This document shows positions 9,235 through 19,374 of a stretch of DNA of 64,000 nucleotides, one piece after another. The stretch's first letter is position 1, and each line of letters starts with the position of its first letter. The notes below the pieces were generated by a model, which was not told where the DNA came from, did not search any database, and saw only the letters and a program-made list of their open reading frames with translations. A program made the position numbers and the translations under genes. The DNA is taken from the NCBI RefSeq assembly GCF_000768875.1, contig NZ_JRAO01000010.1, forward strand, positions 64,759 through 128,758, written 5' to 3'. Source of the stretch: Porphyromonas sp. COT-239 OH1446. Its GTDB lineage: Bacteria > Bacteroidota > Bacteroidia > Bacteroidales > Porphyromonadaceae.

Positions 9235-10938
9235 ATGAAGAAAACTTTGTCAACCCTGCTGCTCGCTGTAGCGACAGTATTCGTTTTGGGTAGCTGCTCG
9301 AAGAAGTTGCGTCCATTGCATGGAGACAACGTTAAGGTCGAGCCTCAGATGCTTGAGGTGGTAGCAGGTCAAGTGCCCGCTAAAATCCATGTAACCTTCC
9401 CAGCCAAATGGTTCCCCAAGAAGGCTGTCCTGACCATCACTCCTGTGCTGCGCTACAATGGTGGGGAAAAGGTGGGCGCAAGCTATACCTTCCAGGGAGA
9501 GAAGGTATATGGCAATGACCCCGTAGTCTCTTATACACACGGAGCTAATGCCACGCTGAGTTTCTCCGCTCCCTATGTGCCTCAGATGGCCAAGAGCAAG
9601 CTATTGCTTACCTTCGGCCTCAAAGGCTCGAATAAGCCCATTGCTGATCTAGAGATCGCTCAGGGTGTTATCGCTACCGAGATGCTGGCAACGGCTCAGG
9701 TGGCCAAGGTTGCCTTAGCTCCCGATAGCTTCCAGCGTATCATCAAGGAGTCTTATGATGCGAGCATTCTCTTCCAAATCCAGCAGGCAGACATTCGCCG
9801 CTCTGAGCTCAAGAAGGATGACGTCCAGGATTGGAAGGGACTGGTACAGCAGGCAAAGCAGGCTGACAACCAGACTGTAAGCGTAGAGGTGCAGGCCTAT
9901 GCCTCTCCTGATGGAGGTCAGAAGCTCAACGAGAAGCTCTCAGAGCAGCGTGAACGCAATACGACCAAGATGCTGAAGAAGGAGTTCAACAAGCAGCGCA
10001 TGAGCGACATCGCTATTGATGCTCATTACACCGCCCAGGACTGGGAGGGCTTCAAAACGCTCGTTGAGCAGAGCGACCTACAGGACAAGGAGCTCGTGCT
10101 GCGTGTCCTCTCAATGTACTCTGACCCTGAGCAGCGTGAGCGTGAGATCCGCAATATCTCCGCTGCCTTTAGCCAGCTGGCTGATGAGATCCTGCCCAAG
10201 CTGCGTCGCTCCCGTCTGATCGCCAACATCCAAATCACGGGTAAGAGCGACCAGGAGATCAAGGAGTTCCTCGACAAGGCTCCCAAGGAGCTTACCCTCG
10301 AAGAAATGCTCTATGCTGCAACCCTCGTTCAGGGCAAGGAGCAGCAGGAGAATGTCTACCAGCTCATCAGTAAGCTACATGCCAAGGATTATCGAGCCTT
10401 TAACAACATTGGGACACTACTCTACGAGCGTGGTGCCCTCGATCAGGCTCAGGTTTACTTCGAGGCTGCTAAGAACAGACAGAACAACCCTTACTCCAAC
10501 ATCAACCTCGGTCTGATCGCCCTCTCTAAGGGAGATCTAGCTCAGGCTGCAACCCTCATCGGTGCTGGCTCTAGTGTCCCCGAGGCTGCCCCTGCACTGG
10601 GTCTGCTGTACCTCAAGCAGGGTCAGTATGCTAAGGCTGTAGCTGCCTATGGCAAGACTATTAGCAACAATGCTGCTGTGGCACAGCTCTTGAACTCAGA
10701 CTATGGTCGTGCGCTCTCTACGATCAATGCGCTACCTCAGCCCGATGCCACAAGCTTCTTGATCAAGGCTATTGTAGGTGCTCGCACCAACGACTCTACA
10801 CTGGCTCTCTCGAGCCTCAAGAAGGCGATCTCTATGGACAGCAAGATCGCTCATCTGGTGTCAGGCAACCTTGAGTTTGCTAAGTTTGCTGGCACTCCTG
10901 AGTTTGCACAGTTGCTCTCCTCTACCTCTACGCACTAA
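9235..10938 (+). CDS. Lipoprotein with OmpA-like and TPR-like regions
   Basis: A 567-residue lipoprotein. The N-terminus is a lipoprotein signal (MKKTLSTLLLAVATVFVLGSC, lipid-bearing Cys at 21). Residues about 40-150 look beta-rich. Residues about 210-290 resemble the OmpA peptidoglycan-binding fold (VEVQAYASPDGGQKLNEKLSEQR). Residues about 380-560 form helical repeats of TPR type (YRAFNNIGTLLYERGALDQAQVYFEAA, NPYSNINLGLIALSKGDLAQAATLI). This suggests an outer-membrane lipoprotein that contacts peptidoglycan and acts as a scaffold, but no specific partner can be named. It follows the YfhO-type gene after 84 bases. The long hairpin at 10967 ends it. Confidence 0.75.
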   Translation: MKKTLSTLLLAVATVFVLGSCSKKLRPLHGDNVKVEPQMLEVVAGQVPAKIHVTFPAKWFPKKAVLTITPVLRYNGGEKVGASYTFQGEKVYGNDPVVSYTHGANATLSFSAPYVPQMAKSKLLLTFGLKGSNKPIADLEIAQGVIATEMLATAQVAKVALAPDSFQRIIKESYDASILFQIQQADIRRSELKKDDVQDWKGLVQQAKQADNQTVSVEVQAYASPDGGQKLNEKLSEQRERNTTKMLKKEFNKQRMSDIAIDAHYTAQDWEGFKTLVEQSDLQDKELVLRVLSMYSDPEQREREIRNISAAFSQLADEILPKLRRSRLIANIQITGKSDQEIKEFLDKAPKELTLEEMLYAATLVQGKEQQENVYQLISKLHAKDYRAFNNIGTLLYERGALDQAQVYFEAAKNRQNNPYSNINLGLIALSKGDLAQAATLIGAGSSVPEAAPALGLLYLKQGQYAKAVAAYGKTISNNAAVAQLLNSDYGRALSTINALPQPDATSFLIKAIVGARTNDSTLALSSLKKAISMDSKIAHLVSGNLEFAKFAGTPEFAQLLSSTSTH

Positions 10939-10966
10939 GCGCAGAGGACAGGAGGAGCTATCCTCC

Positions 10967-11014
10967 ATACACAATCGCCCCTGGCTCGAAATCGAGCCAG
11001 GGGCGATTGTGTAT
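10967..11014. terminator. Perfect 23-bp hairpin between convergent genes
   Basis: The halves 10967-10989 and 10992-11014 are exact reverse complements around two bases (the core is CTGGCTCGAAATCGAGCCAG). It sits between the converging TPR lipoprotein gene and dnaG. Neither side carries a T-run, so if it terminates transcription it does so by stem strength or blocks both directions. Confidence 0.7.
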
Positions 11015-11026
11015 CAAGACTAGAGC

Positions 11027-13135
11027 CTAGCCAATAATGGTGCGCTCACCGAGCGCGTGGGCGAAGTCCTTCTTCTGCTCATTGAGCTCCTTGAGCTCGA
11101 GCATGAGCTCGGTAATGCGTCGGCTGTCGCCCTGCCGCTGTGCCTCTCGGATCTCCTGCTGCACCTCTCGGATGGTCTGTAGGACGAAGGAGATACGCAT
11201 ATAGTCCAAGGCCCTCAAGACCTCCTCGCCCAGACCACGCTGCTCCTCGAGGAGCTGTCTATGCAGATACTCGAGGCGCAGTACCTCTCGCTGCTCAGGA
11301 TCTGTCTCATGCTCCCAGGCTTCGATACCGAGGGGCTCGCCTACCCGATCGTCAGCATAGCGATCGCTCAGTAGGTCGGCCGATAGTCGGCGAATGTCCT
11401 CCTCGGCATGGTTGCTGAAGTAGGTGGCACAACTAAGCTGTCTGGGCAAGCAGTCCTCAAGGGCCTCTGAGAGTATCTGGCTCATCAGAGGGGTCAAGAG
11501 ATCGAGTACGCCATCGAGCTCTAGTTCGCCCGCAATGTATTCGGTTAGGGTATAGGAGATGAGGCCTTGTGTCTCGGGCTCTTGATGGGCAAGCTCCTCG
11601 TCGTAGATGAGGATCGTCTCGCCCCCCTTGCTGATCAGTAGGCGCAGCAGCTCAATCTCGTAGGGGGCAGCCGATCGGGGTGTGGGTAGCAGCTCTCTGA
11701 CCTCCTGTGAAGAGGAGGCCTCAGGCTCAGGAGCTACCTCGACCCTCGCCTCGCTCTGTGGCAGTGGGGAGGGGGTAGGGCTAGCGGCAGACTGAGGCTC
11801 AGGCTGATAATAGCCAGAGGCATGGATCCCACTCTGACGCAGGCGGCGGATCTCATCCATGAGAATGCGCTCATCCATCTTGAGTTCGCCGGCAGAGCTC
11901 TGGATCAATACCGTACGGCGTATGGTATCGGGGATGAGGGCAATGCTGCGCAGGATGTCGGAGATGAGCTGAGCCCGCTTGATGGGGTCTCGCTCCATCT
12001 CCTCCTGATACAGCCTAATCTTGAAGTGTATGAAGTCGGTCTCGGCCTCGTTGAGGAAGCGGAGGAATTCCTCCGCCGTGTGGCTCTGAGCGTAGGAGTC
12101 GGGGTCGTGGCCCTCGGGCAGGAGCACAACCTTGATATTGAGTCCCTCCTCGAGCAGAAGGTCTATTCCCCTAAGAGCTGCTTTGATGCCTGCGCTATCA
12201 CCGTCATAGAGCACTGTGATCTGAGAGGTAAAGCGTTTGAGCAGTCGGATCTGTGGGATGGTTAAGGCTGTGCCTGAAGAGGAAACTACATTTTCGATAC
12301 CGCACTGATGCATCGAGATCACGTCGGTATAGCCCTCGACTAGATAGCACTTATCCTGTCGAGATATGGCGGACTTGGCCCAATAAATCCCATAGAGCTC
12401 TCGCCCCTTGGAGTAGATGGGGCTCTCGGGCGAATTAATGTACTTGGCGACCTTGTCTCGCTGGCCCATGATCCGTCCACCGAAGGCCACATACTTGCCC
12501 GCCAAATTGCGCACGGGGAAGATCACTCGACCTCGGAAGCGGTCTACAGCAGGCCTACCCTCATCATACTGGAGAGAGAGCCCTACACCCATGAGACGCT
12601 CGAGCTTATAGCCTGCTGCTAGGGCTGCATCGGTCAAGGCACTACGCTCCTCGGGGGAGTACCCCAGGCCAAACTTTTTGATCGTCTCGGGGCGAATGCC
12701 TCGCTCACGAAAGTACTCCAAGGCGACACGCTGCCCCTCGGGGCTATTGTGCAGCTGATCGACGAAGAAGCTCTGGGCATACTCGTTGATGATGAGCAGG
12801 CTCTGCCGTTCGCTGGCCATGCGTCGCTCTTCGTCGGTAAGCTCTCGCTCTCGGATCTCGATATTGTACTTCTTGGCTAGGTAGCGCAGAGCCTCATTGT
12901 AGTCCATCTGCTCGTGCTTCATGATGAAGTGCACGGGCGAACCGCCCTCACCACAGGAGAAGCATTTGCAAATATTACGAGCGGGATTGACGTAGAAGGA
13001 TGGATTACGGTCGCTGTGAAAGGGGCATAGCCCCACATAACTCACCCCTCGCTTGCGCAGGCGAACGAAGTCCTGCACGACCTCGAGGATATTGGCCGTG
13101 TCTAGGATATGCTGTTTGGTTTGGCTGTCGATCAT
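11027..13135 (-). CDS. dnaG: DNA primase DnaG
   Basis: A 702-residue primase that makes RNA primers at the replication fork. The N-terminal CHC2 zinc domain has C37-x2-H40 and C58-x2-C61 (CPFH, CFSC). The catalytic core follows, with a TOPRIM domain at about residues 260-350 (YLVEGYTDVISMHQ; YDGDSAG). The C-terminal 250 residues, rich in Glu and Gln, should hold the helicase-interaction domain. The start codon overlaps the last four bases of kdsB, so the two are translationally coupled. It is a complete member of the family, with no defects seen. Confidence 0.96.
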   Translation of the reverse strand: MIDSQTKQHILDTANILEVVQDFVRLRKRGVSYVGLCPFHSDRNPSFYVNPARNICKCFSCGEGGSPVHFIMKHEQMDYNEALRYLAKKYNIEIRERELTDEERRMASERQSLLIINEYAQSFFVDQLHNSPEGQRVALEYFRERGIRPETIKKFGLGYSPEERSALTDAALAAGYKLERLMGVGLSLQYDEGRPAVDRFRGRVIFPVRNLAGKYVAFGGRIMGQRDKVAKYINSPESPIYSKGRELYGIYWAKSAISRQDKCYLVEGYTDVISMHQCGIENVVSSSGTALTIPQIRLLKRFTSQITVLYDGDSAGIKAALRGIDLLLEEGLNIKVVLLPEGHDPDSYAQSHTAEEFLRFLNEAETDFIHFKIRLYQEEMERDPIKRAQLISDILRSIALIPDTIRRTVLIQSSAGELKMDERILMDEIRRLRQSGIHASGYYQPEPQSAASPTPSPLPQSEARVEVAPEPEASSSQEVRELLPTPRSAAPYEIELLRLLISKGGETILIYDEELAHQEPETQGLISYTLTEYIAGELELDGVLDLLTPLMSQILSEALEDCLPRQLSCATYFSNHAEEDIRRLSADLLSDRYADDRVGEPLGIEAWEHETDPEQREVLRLEYLHRQLLEEQRGLGEEVLRALDYMRISFVLQTIREVQQEIREAQRQGDSRRITELMLELKELNEQKKDFAHALGERTIIG

Positions 13136-13917
13136 ACCTGCACTTTGCCTTCGTCTGAGTATAGACCCTCACGACGAATATAGTCGATCGCCCGCTCGAG
13201 ATCCTCGGGGGTGTCTATCCCGATCGTAGCGGTAGTTGTCTCTCGAGTACCGATGTGCATGCCTGCCTCTAGCCAGCGCAGCTGCTCGAGAGACTCGGCC
13301 ACCTCGAGAGGGGAGGCGGAGAGGTTCTTGAGCTGAGGCAAAACCCTAGAGCGAAAGGCATAGAGGCCGATATGGCGGTAGTAGCGATGATGGCGGCAAA
13401 GCTCGCTCTCCACCCCTCTGAGATGGGGGATGACCGAGCGGCTAAAGTAGAGGGCCTCTCCCGAGGTCGAGCGGACGAGCTTGACCATGTTGGGGTTGTG
13501 AAGGACTGCGTCAGGGGTGTCGCTCGGCAGGGCCTCAGCTAGGGTGGCGATGTCGATCGCTTCGTCCTCGAAGGCCGCTAATAGAGAGGCGATCTGCTCC
13601 CTTTGAATGAAGGGTTCATCGCCCTGTAGGTTGAGCACGAGCTCCTCGCCCTGGCCAATGAGTTCGAAGGCCTCGATGCATCGCTCAGTACCCGAGCGGT
13701 GATGCGTCCCGGTCATGACCACCTCGCCGCCAAAGCTCTGTACAGCTTCGTAGATCAGCGGGCTATCAGTTGCCACGACAGCTCTGTCTACGATCTCAAG
13801 GGCTCGCTCAACGACCCGCTGGATCATGGGTCGACCGAGGATATCTGCAAGGGGCTTGCCGGGGAAGCGGCTCGAGTCGTATCGAGCTGGTATGATGGTG
13901 AGTACTTTGCTTGCCAT
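13132..13917 (-). CDS. kdsB: 3-deoxy-manno-octulosonate cytidylyltransferase KdsB
   Basis: A 261-residue enzyme that activates KDO with CTP to CMP-KDO for the inner core of lipopolysaccharide. The nucleotide-binding N-terminus IIPARYDSSRFPGKPL is present, with LQGDEPFI near residue 97 and the GTHHRSGTERC stretch near residue 74, all typical. It is the first gene of a two-gene unit with dnaG (4-base overlap) and has a good -7 box upstream. Another KDO-pathway gene, kdsD, lies at about 39 kb in the same window. Confidence 0.95.
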   Translation of the reverse strand: MASKVLTIIPARYDSSRFPGKPLADILGRPMIQRVVERALEIVDRAVVATDSPLIYEAVQSFGGEVVMTGTHHRSGTERCIEAFELIGQGEELVLNLQGDEPFIQREQIASLLAAFEDEAIDIATLAEALPSDTPDAVLHNPNMVKLVRSTSGEALYFSRSVIPHLRGVESELCRHHRYYRHIGLYAFRSRVLPQLKNLSASPLEVAESLEQLRWLEAGMHIGTRETTTATIGIDTPEDLERAIDYIRREGLYSDEGKVQV

Positions 13918-13955
13918 AATGTTTTGTAGTGCCCATGAGGGCTATATATCAGGAA

Positions 13956-13963
13956 CAAAGATA
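13956..13963 (-). promoter_or_regulatory. -7 box for kdsB-dnaG
   Basis: The reverse strand reads TATCTTTG about 40 bases ahead of the kdsB start, matching TAnnTTTG. No convincing -33 element is seen. Confidence 0.5.
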
Positions 13964-14170
13964 CAACAATGCGGGCAAGATAGGCTGTAAAATCGAGCGT
14001 GCTGCACACGAGGCTCAGCAGAGAATCTTCATGTGCGGCACGAATAAGCAAGGGCTCTCGAGGGCCTCTATCACTTGCTCTGCTGTCTGATCTATGCGAT
14101 CTATTGATCGGCTTCGGCTAACTGGGGCTCTGCCCTTGCCGTCTCAGTCGCTCGACTAAGGCATGCCACT

Positions 14171-14365
14171 GAGGTCTCGATCGAGGCTCGCTTGAGGTGC
14201 TAGATAGGGCCTCGATAAAGACCTCTCTAGACACTCAATAGAGGTACAAGTAGAGCCTCGATCGAGGTATAGATAGGATCGAGGTGGAACTCCTACTTGG
14301 GTCTCACTTGCGATCCTATCTATACTTCAATTGTGGTCTAAGTAGGATCGAAATGGAGTGCCTCG
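14171..14365. repeat. 23-base degenerate repeat array B (strand-switch, divergent)
   Basis: About eight imperfect units lie in the 720-base gap between divergent kdsB and thyA. Orientation changes within the array: AGATAGGGCCTCGAT and AGATAGGATCGAGG are forward, while CTCCTACTTGGGTCTCA and GATCCTATCTATACTTCA are reverse. A frame spanning 14284-14643 starts inside this array and is not credible as a gene. The segments 13970-14170 and 14366-14500 hold nothing I recognise. Confidence 0.75.
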
Positions 14366-14503
14366 ACACCTCTCCCCGAGACACCTCTATCTGTCTCTAT
14401 CTCGAGAGGGTCATGAGGCAGAGACAGAAGACCCTCGCCCCACTCCTTCCTCACCCACATACTGGAGCTCCGTATAGACTCGGGACGTTATGCCGAGCAA
14501 AGC

Positions 14504-14534
14504 ATTGCTCTAGGCTCGGAATTGACTATCTTTG
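14504..14534 (+). promoter_or_regulatory. Promoter of the thyA operon
   Basis: ATTG at 14504 is followed after 19 bases by TATCTTTG at 14527-14534, a close match to the Bacteroidota consensus. The start codon of thyA is 105 bases downstream, leaving a leader of about 100 bases. Confidence 0.6.
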
Positions 14535-14639
14535 CCCGACTAGTTACTACAGGGTGGACCCCTTGCAGGCGACGAGGCTCATCGCTCGCCCTCGGGGCTA
14601 TGCCTCCTGCTATGTGAAGAAAAGAAGAGCCAAGCAAGT

Positions 14640-15434
14640 ATGAAGCAGTATCTCGAACTACTGAGACATATCAAAACTCACGGAGAGGTCAAGGACGATC
14701 GTACAGAAACGGGTACGATCAGCACCTTTGGCTATCAGATACGCTTCGACCTCAAGGAGGGCTTCCCACTCCTGACGACCAAGAGGCTACATCTGAAGAG
14801 TATCATCTACGAGCTCTTGTGGTTCTTGCGAGGAGACACCAATGTCCATTACTTACAGGAGCACGGGGTGAGGATATGGAACGAATGGGCCGATGCCGAC
14901 GGATCGCTCGGCCCTATCTATGGGGCACAGTGGCGTTCGTGGCCTGACTATTCGGGAGGGACGATAGATCAGATACAGGACATTGTCCGAGAGATCCGTA
15001 CCAACCCTAATAGTAGGCGGATGCTTGTGAGTGCGTGGAATGTCGCCCAGATCGACGAAATGGCCCTGGCCCCGTGCCATTGCCTCATGCAGTTTTATGT
15101 GCAGGGAGGTCGGCTGAGCCTACAGCTCTACCAAAGGAGCGCAGATGCTTTCCTCGGAGTGCCCTTCAACATCGCCTCTTATGCGCTTCTGCTGCTGATG
15201 GTCGCCCAAGTTACAGGGCTGGAGGCAGGCGAGTTTGTACATACCTTCGGAGACCTACATATCTACCTCAACCACCTCGAGCAGGTGGATACTCAGCTCG
15301 AGCGGACACCGTACTCGCTACCCAAGATGTGGCTGAACCCCGAGATCCAAGAGATCGACGACTTCCGCTTCGAGGACTTTGAGCTCAGAGACTACGAGGC
15401 TCATCCGCACATAGCAGGTCTCGTCTCGGTATAA
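14640..15434 (+). CDS. thyA: Thymidylate synthase ThyA
   Basis: A 264-residue enzyme converting dUMP to dTMP with methylene-tetrahydrofolate. The length equals that of the E. coli enzyme. The catalytic Cys lies in [13 protein letters not shown] (about residue 146), and the folate/dUMP-binding [18 protein letters not shown] follows. It is the first gene of a six-gene run, 18 bases ahead of folA, whose product recycles the dihydrofolate that ThyA forms. Confidence 0.97.
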   Translation: MKQYLELLRHIKTHGEVKDDRTETGTISTFGYQIRFDLKEGFPLLTTKRLHLKSIIYELLWFLRGDTNVHYLQEHGVRIWNEWADADGSLGPIYGAQWRSWPDYSGGTIDQIQDIVREIRTNPNSRRMLVSAWNVAQIDEMALAPCHCLMQFYVQGGRLSLQLYQRSADAFLGVPFNIASYALLLLMVAQVTGLEAGEFVHTFGDLHIYLNHLEQVDTQLERTPYSLPKMWLNPEIQEIDDFRFEDFELRDYEAHPHIAGLVSV

Positions 15435-15452
15435 TTCTAAGGTATATCCATC

Positions 15453-15968
15453 ATGATCCTATCTCTCATCGTTGCGGTATCTCGTGAGCGAGCCATTGGG
15501 CGAGCCAACACCCTGCCCTGGCATTTGCCCCAAGACCTCAAGAGGTTCAAGGCCCTGACCACTGGGCACAGCATCCTCATGGGGCGCAAGACCTTCGAGT
15601 CGCTGCCCAACGGGGCTCTACCCCATAGGCGCAATATCGTCGTCAGCCGCACACTATCCGAAGCTCCAGGGGCAGAGCTCTACCACAGCCTCGAGGAGGC
15701 TCTCCAGGCTCTCGAGACAAGCGACGAGGAGGTCTTCGTCATCGGAGGAGGCGAGCTCTACCGCAGCCTCATCGACAGGGCGGACAAGCTCTATCTGACC
15801 GAGGTCGAGATCTCGATTAGCGATGCAGATACTTTCTTCCCCTCCTACGACCTCGATGAATGGCAGATCATCCGACAGGAGCACTGCCCACAGGATGAGC
15901 GCAATCCATACAGCAGCACTTATTACGAACTTCAACGCCCCAAAAGGGGAGCTATACCCATCAAATAG
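15453..15968 (+). CDS. folA: Dihydrofolate reductase
   Basis: A 171-residue enzyme reducing dihydrofolate to tetrahydrofolate with NADPH. Family marks are the N-terminal [25 protein letters not shown] (substrate-site Asp in PQDL), GRKTFESLP for NADPH binding, and VIGGGELY near residue 98. The C-terminal beta strand [11 protein letters not shown] ends the fold. It directly follows thyA, the usual functional pairing. Confidence 0.96.
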   Translation: MILSLIVAVSRERAIGRANTLPWHLPQDLKRFKALTTGHSILMGRKTFESLPNGALPHRRNIVVSRTLSEAPGAELYHSLEEALQALETSDEEVFVIGGGELYRSLIDRADKLYLTEVEISISDADTFFPSYDLDEWQIIRQEHCPQDERNPYSSTYYELQRPKRGAIPIK

Positions 15969-16000
15969 ATCAATCACCAGGCCTCGGCCAACCAACCAAT

Positions 16001-17365
16001 ATGCAGAAACCCAGTATTCCCAAAGGAATGAGAGACTTCGGGCCCATAGAGATGGCCCGACGCAATTATATATTCGACACCATCCGCTCCGTCTACGCCC
16101 TCTATGGCTACCAACAGATCGAGACCCCGACGATGGAGCAGCTCTCCACCCTCATGGGCAAGTATGGGGAGGAGGGGGATAGATTGCTCTTCAGGGTACT
16201 TAACTCCGGAGACTATCTCAAGGGTGTATCACCCGAGGAGCTAGAGAACCCTCAGCTCAATCGCCTCTCCGCCAAGCTGTGCGAGAAGGGTTTGCGCTAT
16301 GACCTAACCGTCCCCTTCGCCCGTTATGTGGTCATGCACCGGGATGAGATCACCCTACCCTTCCGCCGCTATCAGATCCAGCCCGTATGGCGGGCAGACA
16401 GGCCACAGAAGGGGCGTTATCGAGAGTTCTATCAATGCGATGCGGATGTGATCGGCTCTACCTCGCTGGTCAATGAGGTCGAGCTACTACAGATCATCGA
16501 CGAGGTCTTTCGCCGCTTGAAGCTGCGCACACGCATCCTGCTCAACAACCGTAAGATCCTCAGCGGGATGGCCGAGGTGATCGGGGCTGCAGACCGACTC
16601 GTAGATATCACCGTAGCTATTGACAAGCTGGACAAGATCGGCCAGGACAAGGTCAATGATGAGCTCCGCAGCAAGGGCTTCGACGAGGAGACCATCGCTC
16701 GCCTACAGCCACTCCTCGAGCTCAAGGGCAATAACCTAGACAAGCTCAAGGAGCTCGAGGTGATCTTCGCCTCAAGCCCCACAGGACTCAAAGGGATTGA
16801 GGAGCTGCGCTTCATCCTCGATCGCCTCGAGAGCGTAGAGCTAGAGAGTGAACTCGTAGTCGATCTGAGCTTGGCTCGAGGCCTCTCCTACTACACTGGG
16901 GCGATCCTCGAAGTCAAGGCCCTGGATGCCTCCATCGGCAGTATATCAGGCGGTGGACGCTATGACGACCTTACGGGGATCTTTGGGATGCCCGGTCTGA
17001 GTGGTGTGGGGATCTCCTTCGGGGCAGATCGTATCTACGACGTCCTCGAAGAGCTGAGCCTATTCCCCGAGGAGACCAGCCGAGGTACGGAGCTCCTATT
17101 CGTGAACTTCTCTGAGCAGGAGGAGCATTACCTCATCCCCCTTGTGGCCCGCCTGCGCCGCCGAGGTCTTAGAGTAGAGCTCTACCCGGAGAGCTCCAAG
17201 CTCAAGAAACAGATGAACTATGCCAATACCCTACATATCCCCTTCGTCGCCCTCGTGGGCGAGAGCGAACGTCTCTCGAATACAATCACCCTCAAGAATA
17301 TGGCCACGGGCGAGCAGCATAGCCTGAGCGAGGAGGAGCTCGTTGTGGCTCTACGCCCTGAATAA
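16001..17365 (+). CDS. hisS: Histidyl-tRNA synthetase
   Basis: A 454-residue class II synthetase that charges tRNA-His. Motifs visible in order are [10 protein letters not shown] at the N-terminus, the histidine-site [13 protein letters not shown] (about 95-107), the motif-2 region [29 protein letters not shown], and the histidyl-specific [14 protein letters not shown] and GGRYDDL near residues 290-325. A C-terminal anticodon-binding domain follows. It lies 32 bases after folA in the same run. Confidence 0.96.
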   Translation: MQKPSIPKGMRDFGPIEMARRNYIFDTIRSVYALYGYQQIETPTMEQLSTLMGKYGEEGDRLLFRVLNSGDYLKGVSPEELENPQLNRLSAKLCEKGLRYDLTVPFARYVVMHRDEITLPFRRYQIQPVWRADRPQKGRYREFYQCDADVIGSTSLVNEVELLQIIDEVFRRLKLRTRILLNNRKILSGMAEVIGAADRLVDITVAIDKLDKIGQDKVNDELRSKGFDEETIARLQPLLELKGNNLDKLKELEVIFASSPTGLKGIEELRFILDRLESVELESELVVDLSLARGLSYYTGAILEVKALDASIGSISGGGRYDDLTGIFGMPGLSGVGISFGADRIYDVLEELSLFPEETSRGTELLFVNFSEQEEHYLIPLVARLRRRGLRVELYPESSKLKKQMNYANTLHIPFVALVGESERLSNTITLKNMATGEQHSLSEEELVVALRPE

Positions 17366-17389
17366 TTTACCTCGCATGGTGAGGCTCTG

Positions 17390-19363
17390 ATGAGCCCCCT
17401 ATATGATGATCACTTATACTACTACGAGCTTCAAAAGCCCAACAACGTCGTCCAAGCTATGAAGTACCCGCTACTAGATACGATTCATTCACCGCAAGAC
17501 CTCAAGCGGATTCCTCGAGAGCAGCTGCCTCAGCTCTGCCAAGAGCTGCGCTGGTATCTGCTCAATGCCCTCTCGATCAACCCCGGACACCTCGGGTCAA
17601 ACCTCGGGGCTCTCGAGGCAACCGTAGCCATGCACTATGTCTACGATACTCCCTATGATCGTATCGTGTGGGATGTGGGGCATCAGGCCTACATCCACAA
17701 GCTGCTCACGGGCAGGAGAAAGGCCTTCCACACCCTACGCAAGTGGGGCGGTCTATCGGGTTTCCCTCTGCCAGCCGAGAGCCCCTATGATACCTTCGCC
17801 GCAGGGCATGCGTCGAACTCTATCTCCGCAGCCCTAGGGATGGCTGTCGCCTCAGCGAGCAAGGGTGAGCACCGTAATGTGGTGGCCTTCATCGGAGACG
17901 GATCGATGACGGGAGGTCTAGCCTTTGAGGGGCTCAACAATGCCTCCTCCTTCCCCAACAACCTACTGATCATCCTCAACGACAACAATATGTCCATCGA
18001 CCGAAACGTGGGTGGACTGAACCGCTATCTCGTCAATCTACTGACCAACAAGACCTATAACCAAATGCGCCACAGAGTGTATCGAGGTCTACGCAAAATC
18101 AATGTGATCGGTGATGGTCGAGGGCGAGAGATCCAGCGTTTCAACAACCGCCTCAAGGCTATTGTCTCGAGGCAGCCGAACTTCTTCGACAGCTTTAGCC
18201 TGCGCTATATTGGCCCAATAGACGGCAACGATGTACTGCGTATGGTACATGTCCTCGAGGAGATCAAGAAGCTCAAAGGCCCTCGAGTGCTACACATCTC
18301 TACGACCAAGGGCAAGGGCTATGGGCCTGCCGAGCAAGAGCCTACGATCTGGCATGCCCCAGGTAAGTTCGACCCCGAGACGGGCGAGCGCAAGCAAGCC
18401 CTCCCAGCAGCAGAGCCTCCGAAGTTTCAGGATGTCTTCGGCCAAACCCTCATCGAGCTAGCCAGGATGGATCCGCGCATCGTCGGCATCACGCCCGCCA
18501 TGCCCTCGGGTTGCTCCATGTCTATGCTCGAGGAGGCAATGCCCGAGAGGATGTACGACGTCGGCATTGCAGAGGGGCATGCAGTTACTTTCTCCTCGGG
18601 CATGGCCTCCGAGGGATTGATCCCGGTGTGCAATATCTACTCTACCTTCATGCAGAGGGCCTATGATCAGCTCATCCACGATGTGGCTATGCTCGACAAC
18701 CACGTAGTCTTCTGCCTCGACCGTGCAGGTCTGGTCGGCGAAGATGGGGCGACACATCAGGGGGCATTCGACCTCTCCTACCTCAGAGGGATACCACACA
18801 TGAGCGTCTGTTCGCCCATGGATGAGAAACAGCTGCGCCATCTGATGTACTCCGCCTGCCTGCACTGGAGCGGCCCAGTGGCTATACGCTACCCCCGAGG
18901 CAAAGGATCGGTCATAGACTGGCAAGTCCCCATGCAGCTCCACCCCCTGGGTAAGGGTCGAGAACTAACCCGAGGCCGAGAGCTGGTCTTCCTAAGCATC
19001 GGCCCTATCGGGGTCGAGGTTGCTCGGGTGGTTGAGGAACTGAGAACCGAGGGGATCGATGCTGGGCATATCGACCTCGTATTTGCTAAACCCTTGGATC
19101 TCGAGCTCCTGCACCGCGTGCTCAGCGAGTGTCCTTGTGCCATCAGTGTCGAGGAGGGTACGCTCATCGGGGGGGTTGGCTCTGCCATCGCTGAGCTCAT
19201 CCTAGAGAGAGACTATGCGACGAAGCTCCGTCGCCTTGGCCTACCAGATGAATTCATCGCTCATGGCACTCCCGAGCAGCAGCGTAGTTACTGCGGCCTA
19301 GACCATGCCTCCATCAAGCGCACAGCTCTAGAGCTGCTGGGCAAAGACCTACAAACCTCCTAA
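17390..19363 (+). CDS. dxs: 1-deoxy-D-xylulose-5-phosphate synthase Dxs
   Basis: Condenses pyruvate and glyceraldehyde-3-phosphate, the entry step of the non-mevalonate isoprenoid pathway; needs thiamine diphosphate. [11 protein letters not shown], the thiamine-binding [16 protein letters not shown] and the catalytic [11 protein letters not shown] region are all present. The 657-residue frame starts at 17390 behind a GAGG; an inner ATG at 17459 ([16 protein letters not shown]) fits the start of relatives better, so the first 23 residues may be untranslated or an unusual extension. It is the fourth gene of the thyA run. Confidence 0.95.
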   Translation: MSPLYDDHLYYYELQKPNNVVQAMKYPLLDTIHSPQDLKRIPREQLPQLCQELRWYLLNALSINPGHLGSNLGALEATVAMHYVYDTPYDRIVWDVGHQAYIHKLLTGRRKAFHTLRKWGGLSGFPLPAESPYDTFAAGHASNSISAALGMAVASASKGEHRNVVAFIGDGSMTGGLAFEGLNNASSFPNNLLIILNDNNMSIDRNVGGLNRYLVNLLTNKTYNQMRHRVYRGLRKINVIGDGRGREIQRFNNRLKAIVSRQPNFFDSFSLRYIGPIDGNDVLRMVHVLEEIKKLKGPRVLHISTTKGKGYGPAEQEPTIWHAPGKFDPETGERKQALPAAEPPKFQDVFGQTLIELARMDPRIVGITPAMPSGCSMSMLEEAMPERMYDVGIAEGHAVTFSSGMASEGLIPVCNIYSTFMQRAYDQLIHDVAMLDNHVVFCLDRAGLVGEDGATHQGAFDLSYLRGIPHMSVCSPMDEKQLRHLMYSACLHWSGPVAIRYPRGKGSVIDWQVPMQLHPLGKGRELTRGRELVFLSIGPIGVEVARVVEELRTEGIDAGHIDLVFAKPLDLELLHRVLSECPCAISVEEGTLIGGVGSAIAELILERDYATKLRRLGLPDEFIAHGTPEQQRSYCGLDHASIKRTALELLGKDLQTS

Positions 19364-19374
19364 GAGCTTCCAAT

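Noticed and set aside
14284-14643. A 119-codon frame before thyA
   Set aside because: It starts inside repeat array B, overlaps the thyA start and promoter, and has no protein-like features.
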